A DNA stretch of 64,000 nt from Acetobacter estunensis (GCF_011516945.1 NZ_WOTH01000001.1:62001-126000), one strand, 5' to 3'; positions 43,926-53,004 are shown, counted from the stretch's first letter. A program made the numbers and translations. Notes: generated by a model not told the origin, from the sequence alone.

Positions 43926-45826
43926 TGACAATTGCTCAGGTTGAACAGCATCTGGCACAAGTCATCGCGGAACGGATTTATCCCCAGACCGATATTGGAT
44001 GCATGCGTTCCAGTATCGGTTTGGATGTCAAGGTGGCGCGTGGGGAACCTCAGCAGACGGAACTGCAAAAGGATTTGATGTCGCTCACGCCGGTAGGATG
44101 GATTGTCGTCAATCAGGCGGAAGGCCAAGTGACAGACAAGACACGCTATCGGCGTGACTGGCGGAAAGCCAAGAAGCAGTTTTGTTTTGGGCTGGAAGCC
44201 GTCAATGCACGCGATGGATTTTCCACCACGTTTGTGGGAACAGCACAAACTGATGGTGTGGCTGGTATCGAGATTGAGGGTATATCCTATCCCATTGAGG
44301 TGAAAAAAGGGCAGGGGGCCACTCTGGTAGCGCAGAAGATTTCTGCACTTGTGGCATCTATTGGGCGTTCGACCTGTACATGTATTGAATCGACGCTGAC
44401 GAGCACGACAGGAACCGTTCTCATTGGAAAAGCGTCTGGGCGTCTCCTCTTGCAACGGGAAACTGGCCGGTCAGATGTAAGTTTTATCATCTCCTTATAT
44501 GCACCCTCCATTTTTCATCGTGATTCCATGGAGAAAGCGGTGATGGATGCTGTTTTGGAATGTAATGATTTTTCGTTGGCCCAGGTTGATACGGGGAATT
44601 TTAGATTTTGTGGGCGTAAACTCAATAATGCCAACCTGAATGCCAATGTATATGGGCTTGAACTCGAATGGAGGGCAGAAATTGCTTTCAGCGAGGCGTT
44701 ACTTACCGTGCCGGTTATGTGGACGACTGGGGTGGTCAATGACGTCCTGACATTAGGTACCAAGGAAGGCTTGAATATCTCGGATCTACCTCCTATGGGA
44801 GCATTCCGACAGGACTTCTGGTATAATATGACACGTTCTGTGGACCAGCAATGCGCAACCGCTCTTTCTGATGCTCAGTGGTCTGATCGACTTCCTGTCA
44901 ATACACTGACGTCTCCTTCCGGGAGTGTGTCATGGCCTGTGGCGGATCAGGCGGTTATGGATGTAGAAATTACGTCGGCAGTGCAATGCGGCTTGTCATT
45001 CTGGATTTTCGATACAAAGTTCTGGTTGGATGGGAAGGGAGATGATTTCTCCCTTTATCTTTCCAGTGCACAAAAGAACGCATTGAAATTCGGTTTTCTT
45101 GTGCATTTTGAGCAGATTGTTGCCGGCCATCAACCTGAATACGAAATATATTTAAATGATCCAAGCCATTTCTTGTTTGGGGACGATCGTCCTCTTTTGT
45201 GTCTTGGTATGGAATCGATGGATATTTCGTTATCGGAAGTTAATATTGTAGCCGACTACATAAGAAAAATTCGAAAAGAAAGACTGTCTGAAAATTTGTC
45301 CAATCCTTATGTTCTTCTCGTGCCATCACCTGTCAGTGTTCAAAGTGAAGTAGAGCGCATGCGGAAAAAAGTTGGTGCGGACGCAATTGCAGCAGGAAAT
45401 ATTGCCCAACCGATCATAGAACCAACTCCTTATTCCGAGTTGGCAATAAGTGTAAAAAACGATTGGCAAGACAAAGAAAAAAGCGGTTCTCCTATAATTC
45501 CTGTGGCGATGATGGGATGGGACAGGCGACCATTGGCGGATGTTCCGCAAGCATTATTTCCACTCAGAGAGAATGAAAATAGAGATTCATTTTATGAGGA
45601 AAATATAGAGGCTTGCGCGGAACTTGTTCAGGATCTTCTGAATTTTTCCAGAAATTCTGGAAGCGTTTCGGCAAAAGTAGGTCTTATCAATGCATGGAAT
45701 GATTTTATCGAAGGTACATGGCTAGCGCCTACCCGTGGGGACACGGATATGGATGAAACGCGCGTGATGTGCGTTGCGCACAAGATCGAAGAAATCAAAG
45801 CTGCGGATATTTTTCCTGACGTATGA
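43922..45826 (+). CDS. Phage neck/tail protein fused to GH99/WbsX-like domain
   Basis: A 634-residue protein made of two parts. Residues 1-280 are phage-like (FSLAQVDTGNFRFCGRKLNN, LELEWRAEIAFSEALLTVPV), in tail-completion position just before the sheath. From about 295 the sequence resembles family 99-type glycosidases and WbsX-like domains: DAQWSDRLPV near 317, DVEITSAVQCGLSFWIFDTK, then IIPVAMMGWDRRPLAD, and LINAWNDFIEGTWLAP near 590-606, matching the AWNEW-EG end motif with Asp for Glu. The composition is more AT-rich than host genes. A glycan-acting domain on a neck or tail protein is inferred; catalytic residues were not confirmed. Confidence 0.65.
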   Translation: MMTIAQVEQHLAQVIAERIYPQTDIGCMRSSIGLDVKVARGEPQQTELQKDLMSLTPVGWIVVNQAEGQVTDKTRYRRDWRKAKKQFCFGLEAVNARDGFSTTFVGTAQTDGVAGIEIEGISYPIEVKKGQGATLVAQKISALVASIGRSTCTCIESTLTSTTGTVLIGKASGRLLLQRETGRSDVSFIISLYAPSIFHRDSMEKAVMDAVLECNDFSLAQVDTGNFRFCGRKLNNANLNANVYGLELEWRAEIAFSEALLTVPVMWTTGVVNDVLTLGTKEGLNISDLPPMGAFRQDFWYNMTRSVDQQCATALSDAQWSDRLPVNTLTSPSGSVSWPVADQAVMDVEITSAVQCGLSFWIFDTKFWLDGKGDDFSLYLSSAQKNALKFGFLVHFEQIVAGHQPEYEIYLNDPSHFLFGDDRPLLCLGMESMDISLSEVNIVADYIRKIRKERLSENLSNPYVLLVPSPVSVQSEVERMRKKVGADAIAAGNIAQPIIEPTPYSELAISVKNDWQDKEKSGSPIIPVAMMGWDRRPLADVPQALFPLRENENRDSFYEENIEACAELVQDLLNFSRNSGSVSAKVGLINAWNDFIEGTWLAPTRGDTDMDETRVMCVAHKIEEIKAADIFPDV

Positions 45827-45849
45827 TTTCATAACATCAAGGGCATAAA

Positions 45850-47415
45850 ATGGGTATCATTACTCAATCTGGAACGCTGAATACAGCTTCCCTCGTGGTT
45901 CCGGATCTCTATGTGCAGATCCAGACAAATGGTAGCACGTCACTTTCTGGAGCGCAGACAAATGTCATTGGCGTTGTGGGAACAGCGTCGTGGGGACCGG
46001 TAAATACACCTCTGGTTTTTGGTACGTCCGCTGAACGTATCGTGGCTTTCGGTCTCATGCAGACGAACCAGTTCGATCTGGCCACGGTCGTTTCCACAGC
46101 GATTTTGCAGGGAGCCTCCAGTTTCGTTGGTGTTCGCGTAACCGATGGTACGGATGCTGCTGCATCCGCGGCTCTGCTGGCCGATGAAAATGGTGCGACT
46201 TACCCTGTGTTGCTCTCTGCGCGTTATACGGGGACATCAGGTAACACCATTACGGCGGCGCTTTCGGCTGGCTCGGCGTTGAATACGTGGAAGCTTACGG
46301 TTTCCATGCCAAACAGTATTCCTGAGACGTTCGATAACATAGCGGTCGGAAGCGCCCCTGCTGATTTCTGGGCGGCTCTTGTGTCGGCTGTCAATAATGG
46401 TGTGTCAAACGCCCGTGGACCGAGCAATATCGTTGTGGCGGCTTTGGGTGCCGAAACGAGCGTGGCACCAACGGCAATAGCGAACATCACCCTCGTCAAT
46501 GGCAAGGATGGCAATACAGGGGTTGTCGCAGAAAATCTTGTGGGCACAGATGGTGTCACCCGTACGGGCATGTATGTCCTGCGCGGACAGGATTGCAGCA
46601 TTGGCGTGTTGAGTGGCGTAACGGACAGCTCCACATGGTCCGTGCAGGTGGCTTTTGGCGTGGCTGAAGGTCTTTATATGATTTCCGGCGGTCCGGCTGG
46701 GCAGGCGATTTCCGATGCACTCGCCAGCCGCACTAATGCGGGAGTGGACAGTTACGCCCTCAAGGTCATGTTTGGCGACTGGATATATTGGTATGATTCA
46801 GAAAATTCATTGACAAGATTGGTGTCACCAGCAGGTTTTGTCGCAGGTCGTCTTGCGTCTCTGTCGCCGCAACTGCCCAGTCTGAACAAGCAGCTTTATG
46901 GCATTGTCGGGAGTCAGAAGAGCGGTTTGACGAGTACGGGTCAGACTCTGACGTATTCGTCCTCTGAATTGTCTTCGCTTTTTGAGAACGGTTTCGACGT
47001 CATCAGCAATCCGGCTCCTGGAGGGAGTTACTGGACGGTGCGGGGTGGATTCAACTTTTCCAGCAATTCTGAAATTGATGGCGATGAATACACCCGTGTA
47101 AACAATTTCATTGCCCGTACGATTTCGGACGGTATGGGCATCTACATCGGTGAGCCGATTTCTCCCACCCTGTTCCGCAATATTGAAGCGACACTGACAG
47201 GTTTTTTGTCCGACCTGCAATCGCAAGGTGTGATTGGCACGGAAGATGGCAGCGTGGCCTATTCGGTTACGTGTTCATCATCGAACAATCCACAGTCCCG
47301 TGTGGCTCTTGGGTTTGTGCAGGCCGATGTCAGCGTGACCTATCTCGGCGTGAACAGGAAGTTCATCGTGAATATTGATGGAGGGGCCGACGTGACCGTG
47401 GCCAGCGCATCGTGA
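45850..47415 (+). CDS. Contractile tail sheath protein
   Basis: A 521-residue sheath subunit. The N-terminus GVVGTASWGPVNTPLVFGTS is the classic sheath start and GYxVGVRVTDG-like sequence follows. A large Ser/Thr-rich variable middle is typical. The C-terminal domain includes GGFNFSSNSEIDGDEYTRVN and FNxxARTISDGMG-like blocks, then strands for interaction with the tube (ADVSVTYLGVNRKFIVNIDGG). Its stop overlaps the tube start, GTGA. This defines the phage as a contractile-tailed myovirus type. Confidence 0.9.
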   Translation: MGIITQSGTLNTASLVVPDLYVQIQTNGSTSLSGAQTNVIGVVGTASWGPVNTPLVFGTSAERIVAFGLMQTNQFDLATVVSTAILQGASSFVGVRVTDGTDAAASAALLADENGATYPVLLSARYTGTSGNTITAALSAGSALNTWKLTVSMPNSIPETFDNIAVGSAPADFWAALVSAVNNGVSNARGPSNIVVAALGAETSVAPTAIANITLVNGKDGNTGVVAENLVGTDGVTRTGMYVLRGQDCSIGVLSGVTDSSTWSVQVAFGVAEGLYMISGGPAGQAISDALASRTNAGVDSYALKVMFGDWIYWYDSENSLTRLVSPAGFVAGRLASLSPQLPSLNKQLYGIVGSQKSGLTSTGQTLTYSSSELSSLFENGFDVISNPAPGGSYWTVRGGFNFSSNSEIDGDEYTRVNNFIARTISDGMGIYIGEPISPTLFRNIEATLTGFLSDLQSQGVIGTEDGSVAYSVTCSSSNNPQSRVALGFVQADVSVTYLGVNRKFIVNIDGGADVTVASAS

Positions 47416-47837
47416 CAACACCTTATACCCTTGGCCGTCAGGGCTCGATCATTCTTGTCTGGAATGGTACGCGTGTGGATTTGCAGGATGTAGTGGATTT
47501 TCACGCCCAGCAGGAAATCCATGTTCAGCGCGCCAATCCGCTGAATAAACCACCTATCGAATTCAACACGCCTGCGGGTTGGAGGGGCAGCTTCACTCTT
47601 GATCGCGCGAATGCCGCACTTGATACGCTGTTCAATGAGGACGAACTGGCATTTTGGAATACAAACACCATCTCTTCCGGTGTGCTTTATTGCTATATTG
47701 AAGAAAATGATGGGTCAACCTCAAAATTTGAGTATAGCGGTGTCACACTGGCGTTCACGAATGCGGGGAAATTCGATGCCAATAGCATCGTTTCGCAATC
47801 GGTGACCTTTTTCGCCAGTCAGAGGCGTGCCATCTGA
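47412..47837 (+). CDS. Tail tube protein
   Basis: A 141-residue beta-rich protein directly after the sheath. The region QQEIHVQRANPLNKPPIEFN followed by GWRGSFTLDRANAALDTLF, with LAFTNAGKFDANSIVSQSVT, has the strand pattern and length of contractile-phage tubes. Start is GTG within the sheath stop. Forms the rigid tube inside the sheath by position. Confidence 0.8.
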   Translation: MTTPYTLGRQGSIILVWNGTRVDLQDVVDFHAQQEIHVQRANPLNKPPIEFNTPAGWRGSFTLDRANAALDTLFNEDELAFWNTNTISSGVLYCYIEENDGSTSKFEYSGVTLAFTNAGKFDANSIVSQSVTFFASQRRAI

Positions 47838-48315
47838 TGAGCCAGGCTGGAAATGATACGGAAATTGTCACAGCGGAAGGACGGAAGCTGTCCTATCGTG
47901 AAATGAATCCGGGAGAGATCCTTGATTTTCTTCTGGCTTGTGGAAGTGAGGGAGCCCGCAACGAAGCGTATCTGAATGCGGCTCAGGCATGGTGCTCGGT
48001 GCGGGCCATCGATGGCATTCCTGTTCCTTTTCCTTCCAGCCGAAATGGCATCCGTGATCTGGTCAATCAGATCGGGGCGGATGGTATCGACGCCATTGAA
48101 CGGCATTTGCAGGTCGATGATGAAGATCAGGTCCACGACATAAAAAACTAGCAACCTCTCCATCCATGTGGACCATCATGATGCTTCTCAAGGCGAATGT
48201 TCCTTATGAAATCATCATGAAATGGGACTGGAAAACACGTGCCGCTGCTCTCGTGGTTGCCGGCACGATGGATGGAGGGGAGTTCTCATGGGAAAATCTC
48301 TGCTGGAGGGAGTGA
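47837..48315 (+). CDS. Tail assembly chaperone with -1 frameshift extension
   Basis: The zero-frame product is 104 residues (47837-48151), helical and acidic, with ...LVNQIGADGIDAIERHLQVD at its C-terminus. It ends ATA AAA AAC TAG. A -1 slip at A AAA AAC bypasses the stop and continues without interruption to 48315, adding 55 residues (LATSPSMWTIMMLLKANVPY and onward through WDWKTRAAALVVAG). The total is 159 residues. This is the arrangement of lambda G/GT and P2 E/E', where the long form recruits the tape measure protein. Position between tube and tape-measure slot fits. Confidence 0.8.
48142..48148 (+). promoter_or_regulatory. A AAA AAC slippery site
   Basis: The heptamer is in correct register (X XXY YYZ) and directly precedes the TAG stop of the chaperone. 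It is the same heptamer type known from efficient -1 frameshift sites. The downstream RNA structure was not calculated. Confidence 0.75.
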
Positions 48316-48350
48316 GCCTTCCTGCGGGAAGGTATGTGGAGTGATCGGAA

Positions 48351-49439
48351 ATGTTTCGGAGAAGGAGCGACAGCCACGCACAGCGGCGTGTGACCGGACG
48401 AAAAGGAAGTGTGGCTCGCGCTTCTGAGATTGGTCCAGGCGCGGCTCGCCTTATGCCCCGTTTTTTGCGGCGGGGGCAGAACCTTCATGATGAAATGGAA
48501 GGCAGAGTATCTGTCCTGCGTCGAGAAGCTTCTGTCTCGCCTGCGCCTTCAATGGATAGGTCGGTGCGTAATCATGCATCTTCACTGATTCTACGCACTG
48601 GTGTTCGTCGGATATCCTCGACTTCCGAAAGACCGTGGAGAGCAGAGGTTCGTGAACCAGAAAAAGTTTCTTTAATATCTAAACAGCGAGCACGGCAGAG
48701 TTTCTCTATTGCGTCTTTTGTTCACAGAGAGACACACGCGCGGCGTATGGAACATTTTCCTGTCCGTGCAATTGGTAATTTGAGACCTACGACTTTTTCA
48801 ACCGATCGCATGTTGCGTGCTCACATTCCACGTATATCAAAGACAAAAGGAGAAATTAAAGAACGCAATGGATTCGTCATCACTCCGAGGGTGTCAATTT
48901 CACGCACGATCAGAACACCTTCGAGTATGATTCCCTCTGAGAAAAACAAGCAAAGTTATATTCTCCGTCCTCATCAGAATCCGTCTCGAAGAGCCTCGAT
49001 AGAAGCACGATTTATTCGCAAATCCATACCGAATGGAGGCATGGACAGCGTTATGAGACATGGTCGGAAACAGAAGGATGCACTTTTGCGGAGTTTTGGA
49101 GAACGCACGAACTCGCATGAGAGCACGATGCCTCATTTTGGTGGAACGTCTCGTCCGGATGCGCCGTCTCACTCTTCCCCGTTTTCGTCAAGTTCCCCAC
49201 GCCAGAACGGTCTTGCCGCAGCGGCGCGCTCGCCTTCACCTTTCATGCCGAAAAAAAACGGTGATCTATCGTCTTCTCGAAGTTCGGAACACGGACAAAC
49301 CATGAAAGACCATCAACCTCATGCTGATCTACGCCGCATGATGATGACTGAACTTCAGGGTATTCTCTCGGCACCTCCCACAATGTCACCGCTGTCGTGG
49401 GTGCAGGCAACTCCCAGCTATCCGGGGTTTCATATCTGA
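48351..49439 (+). CDS. Arg/Ser-rich protein in tape-measure position
   Basis: A 362-residue frame between chaperone and gpU-like gene, where a tape measure protein would stand. The sequence is extremely rich in Arg, Ser and Pro (for example RRISSTSERPWRAEVREPE and SHSSPFSSSSPRQNGLAAAA), has no clear hydrophobic helix and is short for a tape measure. It may be a truncated or unusual tape measure, or a DNA-binding or disordered structural protein. The start is ATG after GGAGTGATCGGAA. The C-terminal 14 codons are next to the overlapping gpU-like gene. Existence as a real gene is likely from position and continuous frame. Confidence 0.55.
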   Translation: MFRRRSDSHAQRRVTGRKGSVARASEIGPGAARLMPRFLRRGQNLHDEMEGRVSVLRREASVSPAPSMDRSVRNHASSLILRTGVRRISSTSERPWRAEVREPEKVSLISKQRARQSFSIASFVHRETHARRMEHFPVRAIGNLRPTTFSTDRMLRAHIPRISKTKGEIKERNGFVITPRVSISRTIRTPSSMIPSEKNKQSYILRPHQNPSRRASIEARFIRKSIPNGGMDSVMRHGRKQKDALLRSFGERTNSHESTMPHFGGTSRPDAPSHSSPFSSSSPRQNGLAAAARSPSPFMPKKNGDLSSSRSSEHGQTMKDHQPHADLRRMMMTELQGILSAPPTMSPLSWVQATPSYPGFHI

Positions 49440-50356
49440 TGAGTCTTCTGGGTGTTGTTGGAGCGATCGGGGCGGCTCTGGGAAGTCAGGCCTTTCGTCT
49501 GGGAAATGTCGTATTTCTTGATACCGAGGTGCCGTCCGCGCTCAGTTGGGGTGGCTATCAGGCAACCTCGACGTTTTTTCAGCCGGGTGGTGGAAAAGTT
49601 GTCGTTCTTGGGGGGTATTTCGATGAACCCCTCGTCTGGAACGGCATATTCCGGGGCAGCACTGCGCTTGCGCGTGCCCGCACGCTCGATGCCATGGCGC
49701 GCAGTGGCTCCGAATGGGTCTTTTCGGGAGGAGGAGTCGTTCGGCAGGTGGTCATAACCGCTTTCGAAGCGGCTTATACGGAAAACGGAACGGTCATTCC
49801 TTATCAGATTGCCTGTGAGGTGATACCGCAGGCGGCAAATACGCTTTCGTCCACGCGCTCGGTTCTCACCAGTCTGATCGGGACACAGGCGACGAATGCG
49901 CTGGGGGCCATATCGGGCACATTTACAAGTCTTTCGTCGTATGTCTCGGCAGCATCATCGTCACTTTCGTCCTATGCGGGTGAGATTACACCGCTGGCGA
50001 ACCTCTTTGGGAGTGGCGGGAGCGTGTCCAGCCTGTCTGCCACTCTCTCTGGGATTTCGACGCAGGCGAACGCGCTTTCGTCGTTGAGCAGTAACGCGAC
50101 GCTTACGACACTGGGAAGCAGCATCACGGACGCGGGGACGTCCGTTTCGTCCCTGTCGGCAACCTCGGAAACTGAACTGGCGTCCATTGCGGCCAATGCG
50201 AACGGCAATATCGTTTCAGACGGCTCATCTCTGATTGCCGCCATCTGCCATTCCGCCACATCATCCTCTTCGTCTCTGGCAGGATCTTATTTGAATCAGG
50301 CTAATGGCACGATCGAAACCATTACGGGAAATTCCATTCAGAGCGCACAACCATGA
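49439..50356 (+). CDS. gpU-like tail protein
   Basis: A 305-residue protein, start ATG 49439 overlapping the previous stop by 1 bp (TGATG). The N-terminal third resembles P2 gpU-type baseplate/tail proteins: ALSWGGYQATSTFFQPGGGK, VVVLGGYFDEPLVWNGIFRG, ARARTLDAMARSGSEWVFSG. The C-terminal two thirds are Ser/Thr/Ala-rich with LSSLSSNATLTTLG-like repeats, longer than usual gpU. It precedes the LysM protein, as U and X are neighbours in P2-like tails. A longer frame from 49397 is less likely. Confidence 0.7.
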   Translation: MSLLGVVGAIGAALGSQAFRLGNVVFLDTEVPSALSWGGYQATSTFFQPGGGKVVVLGGYFDEPLVWNGIFRGSTALARARTLDAMARSGSEWVFSGGGVVRQVVITAFEAAYTENGTVIPYQIACEVIPQAANTLSSTRSVLTSLIGTQATNALGAISGTFTSLSSYVSAASSSLSSYAGEITPLANLFGSGGSVSSLSATLSGISTQANALSSLSSNATLTTLGSSITDAGTSVSSLSATSETELASIAANANGNIVSDGSSLIAAICHSATSSSSSLAGSYLNQANGTIETITGNSIQSAQP

Positions 50357-50559
50357 CAAATGTATATGAAAGCCAGACCATTACCGTGAGCCCCGCGGAT
50401 ATTTCCCTGTGGCATGTGGCCGCGAAATATCTTGGTGACGCGACGCAGGCCAATCGCATCATGGATGTGAACGGCCTGTCCGAGACATGGGTGACGGGGA
50501 CGCTCACCCTGCAATTACCCCCTTATGACAGCAGTCAGACGGGCGGTCTCAGTACCTGA
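50353..50559 (+). CDS. Tail protein X, LysM-like
   Basis: A 68-residue protein with the compact LysM fold, starting MTNVYESQTITVSPADISLW and having YLGDATQANRIMDVNGLSE in the middle. In P2-like phages gpX joins the hub to the tail. It overlaps the gpU-like stop by 4 bp and is the last phage gene. A hub (gpD) would be expected next, but the sequence goes straight into the hairpin and the TonB receptor gene. Confidence 0.8.
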   Translation: MTNVYESQTITVSPADISLWHVAAKYLGDATQANRIMDVNGLSETWVTGTLTLQLPPYDSSQTGGLST

Positions 50560-50601
50560 GAATATGGGTCTTTCTTCGTTATGGAGGAAAGACCCATATT
50601 C
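50560..50601. terminator. 15-bp hairpin between phage module and TonB gene
   Basis: GAATATGGGTCTTTC (50560-50574) pairs perfectly with 50587-50601 around a 12-nt loop. It lies between the convergent LysM and TonB receptor genes, so a bidirectional terminator is likely, although T runs are short. Confidence 0.6.
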
Positions 50602-50603
50602 CA

Positions 50604-52847
50604 TCAGAATCGTTGCGAGATCCCTGTCAGGATCGTGCGGCGAAGTCCATATTGTGGCGCGCCGACACCGATGCCATCGCCACTGCGCAGCATGTAGCGT
50701 TTATCGAACAGATTCGTGACATCCAGACGGAGTTCCGTGCGCTTGAGCCAAGGCGTGTGGAAGAGATTCTCGAACGACTGCACGATACCAAGATTGAACG
50801 TGGCGTATTGAGGGACGGAGGCGCCGTTGGGTGTGGCTCCGTCCATTCTCAGGCCGCTGCCATAGACCATCGTGGCGGACAGTCGCAGAGGGTGATCCGT
50901 CTTGTGAAAGATGGTGTAACTGGCACCTGCGGACGCTGTCCATCTCTGGTCATGGTCCAGATGCACCCAGTGGCGACTGATATAGGCCAGATCGGCCGGA
51001 TCGAGATTCCACTGTGCCGAGACGATGTCCTTGCCGATCGCGCGTGACCACGAAAAATTGCCATAAACGCTGAATGGACCGCGCGAATAATCGGTGGCGA
51101 ATTCGAAACCATGCACCTGTCCACGTCGATAGTTGAACGCGGACAGGATGATTGGGGAGCCGAACTGACCTTCATCGATCATGTTGCGGGCAAGTTTAAC
51201 ATACGCATCGAATGAGGCGTGCCAGCCGGGCAGAAGATCCTGTGCGAACCCGGCATCGAAGTAATGATCGCGCTCGGCTTTGACCATCGAGTTCCCGAAA
51301 TTGGCAGGCTCTCCCGAAGTCGCCGCGTATTTGCCAAGCTGGTTCGTCGCCACGAGTTCGAAGGGTGGTGGTGTGAAGTAGCGGGAATAGCCCGCATGGA
51401 ACGTGCCACCTGTCCATGGACGCCAGACGACATTGATGCGTGGACTCACCTGTTTGGAATGGGTGTATTCATCCACTCCATCAAAGCGCAGGCCGTAATT
51501 CACTGTCAGATTATGGAGAGGGCGCCACTCGTCCTGCGCGTAAAGTCCATACACCCAGCCGGTGCGGCCCGTGCCGTCATGAATGGACGCGGTGGCCCCA
51601 TCGAAGACCGCGTTGCCGTCCTGATCCGTGCCGGTCTGCGTGTAGACGGTGGAATCCATCTTGGCGATCGTGCGTTCGACATAGGCCTGATATCCAAAGC
51701 GCAGCGTGTGACGCGGTGCGATGCGCCATGTGAGATCGCTCTGTGACCCGGAAGAAAACACGGAGCGCTGCGCGCGCTGGGCAATCCCGTTATAGACGAG
51801 ATCACCCAAGGGATCGGGGGAATAGCCCAGCGAGCTGTAACGCACGATGGCCGAGGATTGCAGGCTGAGTTTCCCCATCTCCTTCTGGAGTGAGAGAATG
51901 CCGAAATCCGTGATTTCCTTCTGGTGTTCATCCAGCGAAGCGCTGTCCACACTGCCATAAAGCCGCTGCGCCAGGTCGCTTCCCATATAGGTCGGGTTGG
52001 CAAACTGTCGCTGCTGACCGGGATTGTTGGGAAGCTGATATTCCGCGTTGGACACGCCGGCAGTAAAGCTGATGCGGGTGTCGGCGTCCGCCGTGTAACG
52101 CAGATGTCCCAGAAAATGGTACTGATTGCTCAGGTCGTGCAGGGCGTTGAAGCTGGGTGTCGGGTTCTCGATGCCGACCCGATTATGAACGAAATCCGCC
52201 GTTGCGAAATAATCCCATTTGCCCGTGTGGCCGCCATATTGAAGCGAGGGCAGCATATAGTCCCGGGCGCCGCCATAAACCGACGCATTGCCACCTTCAT
52301 CCGACGTGCCGTTCTTCGTGGTGATGTCGATCACACCTGCCTGAAGAAAGCCGTATTCGCTGGGGAGCGCGCCTGTCGTCAGCGACATGGAGTGCGCGAA
52401 ACGTGTCATCAACGCCTGCCCGAATACACTCAGCCCTTCCGGCAACATCACGCCATCGAGCCGGAACTGCACTTCATTGTGGTCACCACGGATATGGATC
52501 TGTCCGTAACTGTCCTGCGCCACGCCGGGGGCCTGCAACAGGATGGTGGTGAGGGGCGCATTGTCACCACCCGGAATCCGTTCGATGTCCTGTCGGGAAA
52601 ACCGATACACGGTCGCACCCGTGGAGGGCTGAAGGCTTGCGCGCTGACGGTCGAGATGTGCGGTGACGATGATGTGGTGATCGCGCGCCGAGGCATCCTT
52701 TTTGGTCTTTGATGTGTTTTCGCTCGTGCTCTGATCCGTGACATCCGTGCTGGCAACGGAGGCGGCTTCGACAGGTGTCGTTTCGCCCAGAAAAAGGAAC
52801 GGACTGGCAAGCAGAAGCAGGGCGGGAGTGCGGAGTGATGTGTTCAT
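50604..52847 (-). CDS. TonB-dependent receptor
   Basis: A 747-residue outer-membrane receptor. Signal peptide residues 1-29. The plug domain spans about 60-185 with QDIERIPGGDNAPLTTILLQ and IHIRGDHNEVQFRLDG. The barrel follows with repeated aromatic strand ends, and the C-terminal ends RRTILTGISQRF, with the terminal Phe required by the BAM machinery. Substrate not evident (siderophore, haem and sugars are all possible). A 12-bp palindrome lies 43 bp before the start. It stands next to the phage module and is convergent with it. Confidence 0.92.
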   Translation of the reverse strand: MNTSLRTPALLLLASPFLFLGETTPVEAASVASTDVTDQSTSENTSKTKKDASARDHHIIVTAHLDRQRASLQPSTGATVYRFSRQDIERIPGGDNAPLTTILLQAPGVAQDSYGQIHIRGDHNEVQFRLDGVMLPEGLSVFGQALMTRFAHSMSLTTGALPSEYGFLQAGVIDITTKNGTSDEGGNASVYGGARDYMLPSLQYGGHTGKWDYFATADFVHNRVGIENPTPSFNALHDLSNQYHFLGHLRYTADADTRISFTAGVSNAEYQLPNNPGQQRQFANPTYMGSDLAQRLYGSVDSASLDEHQKEITDFGILSLQKEMGKLSLQSSAIVRYSSLGYSPDPLGDLVYNGIAQRAQRSVFSSGSQSDLTWRIAPRHTLRFGYQAYVERTIAKMDSTVYTQTGTDQDGNAVFDGATASIHDGTGRTGWVYGLYAQDEWRPLHNLTVNYGLRFDGVDEYTHSKQVSPRINVVWRPWTGGTFHAGYSRYFTPPPFELVATNQLGKYAATSGEPANFGNSMVKAERDHYFDAGFAQDLLPGWHASFDAYVKLARNMIDEGQFGSPIILSAFNYRRGQVHGFEFATDYSRGPFSVYGNFSWSRAIGKDIVSAQWNLDPADLAYISRHWVHLDHDQRWTASAGASYTIFHKTDHPLRLSATMVYGSGLRMDGATPNGASVPQYATFNLGIVQSFENLFHTPWLKRTELRLDVTNLFDKRYMLRSGDGIGVGAPQYGLRRTILTGISQRF

Positions 52848-52889
52848 TGTGGGTCCGTGTTGTCCTGATCGAATACCTCCTACACAAGT

Positions 52890-52901
52890 ATGTTATAACA
52901 T
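52890..52901. promoter_or_regulatory. ATGTTATAACAT palindrome upstream of TonB receptor
   Basis: A perfect 12-bp palindrome 43 bp upstream of the receptor start, overlapping a likely promoter. It does not match a Fur box. It may be a dimer operator. Confidence 0.45.
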
Positions 52902-52969
52902 AACAGAATAAGATGATGCGCAATCGGAACGCGACGCCGAACTGTGGCAATTCTGCACGGCCAATACGC

Positions 52970-53004
52970 AGGAAGGCCCGCAGAACCTGTCTGCGAGCCT
53001 TCCT
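52970..53004. terminator. Hairpin after sugar porter
   Basis: AGGAAGGC (52970-52977) and GCCTTCCT (52997-53004) pair, extended by CGCAG/CTGCG, downstream of the sugar porter stop on the minus strand. The T run is short, so termination is only moderately supported. Confidence 0.5.

Noticed and set aside
52890-52901. The palindrome upstream of the TonB receptor as a Fur box
   Set aside because: It does not match the GATAAT-type repeats of the Fur consensus; kept only as an unassigned operator candidate.
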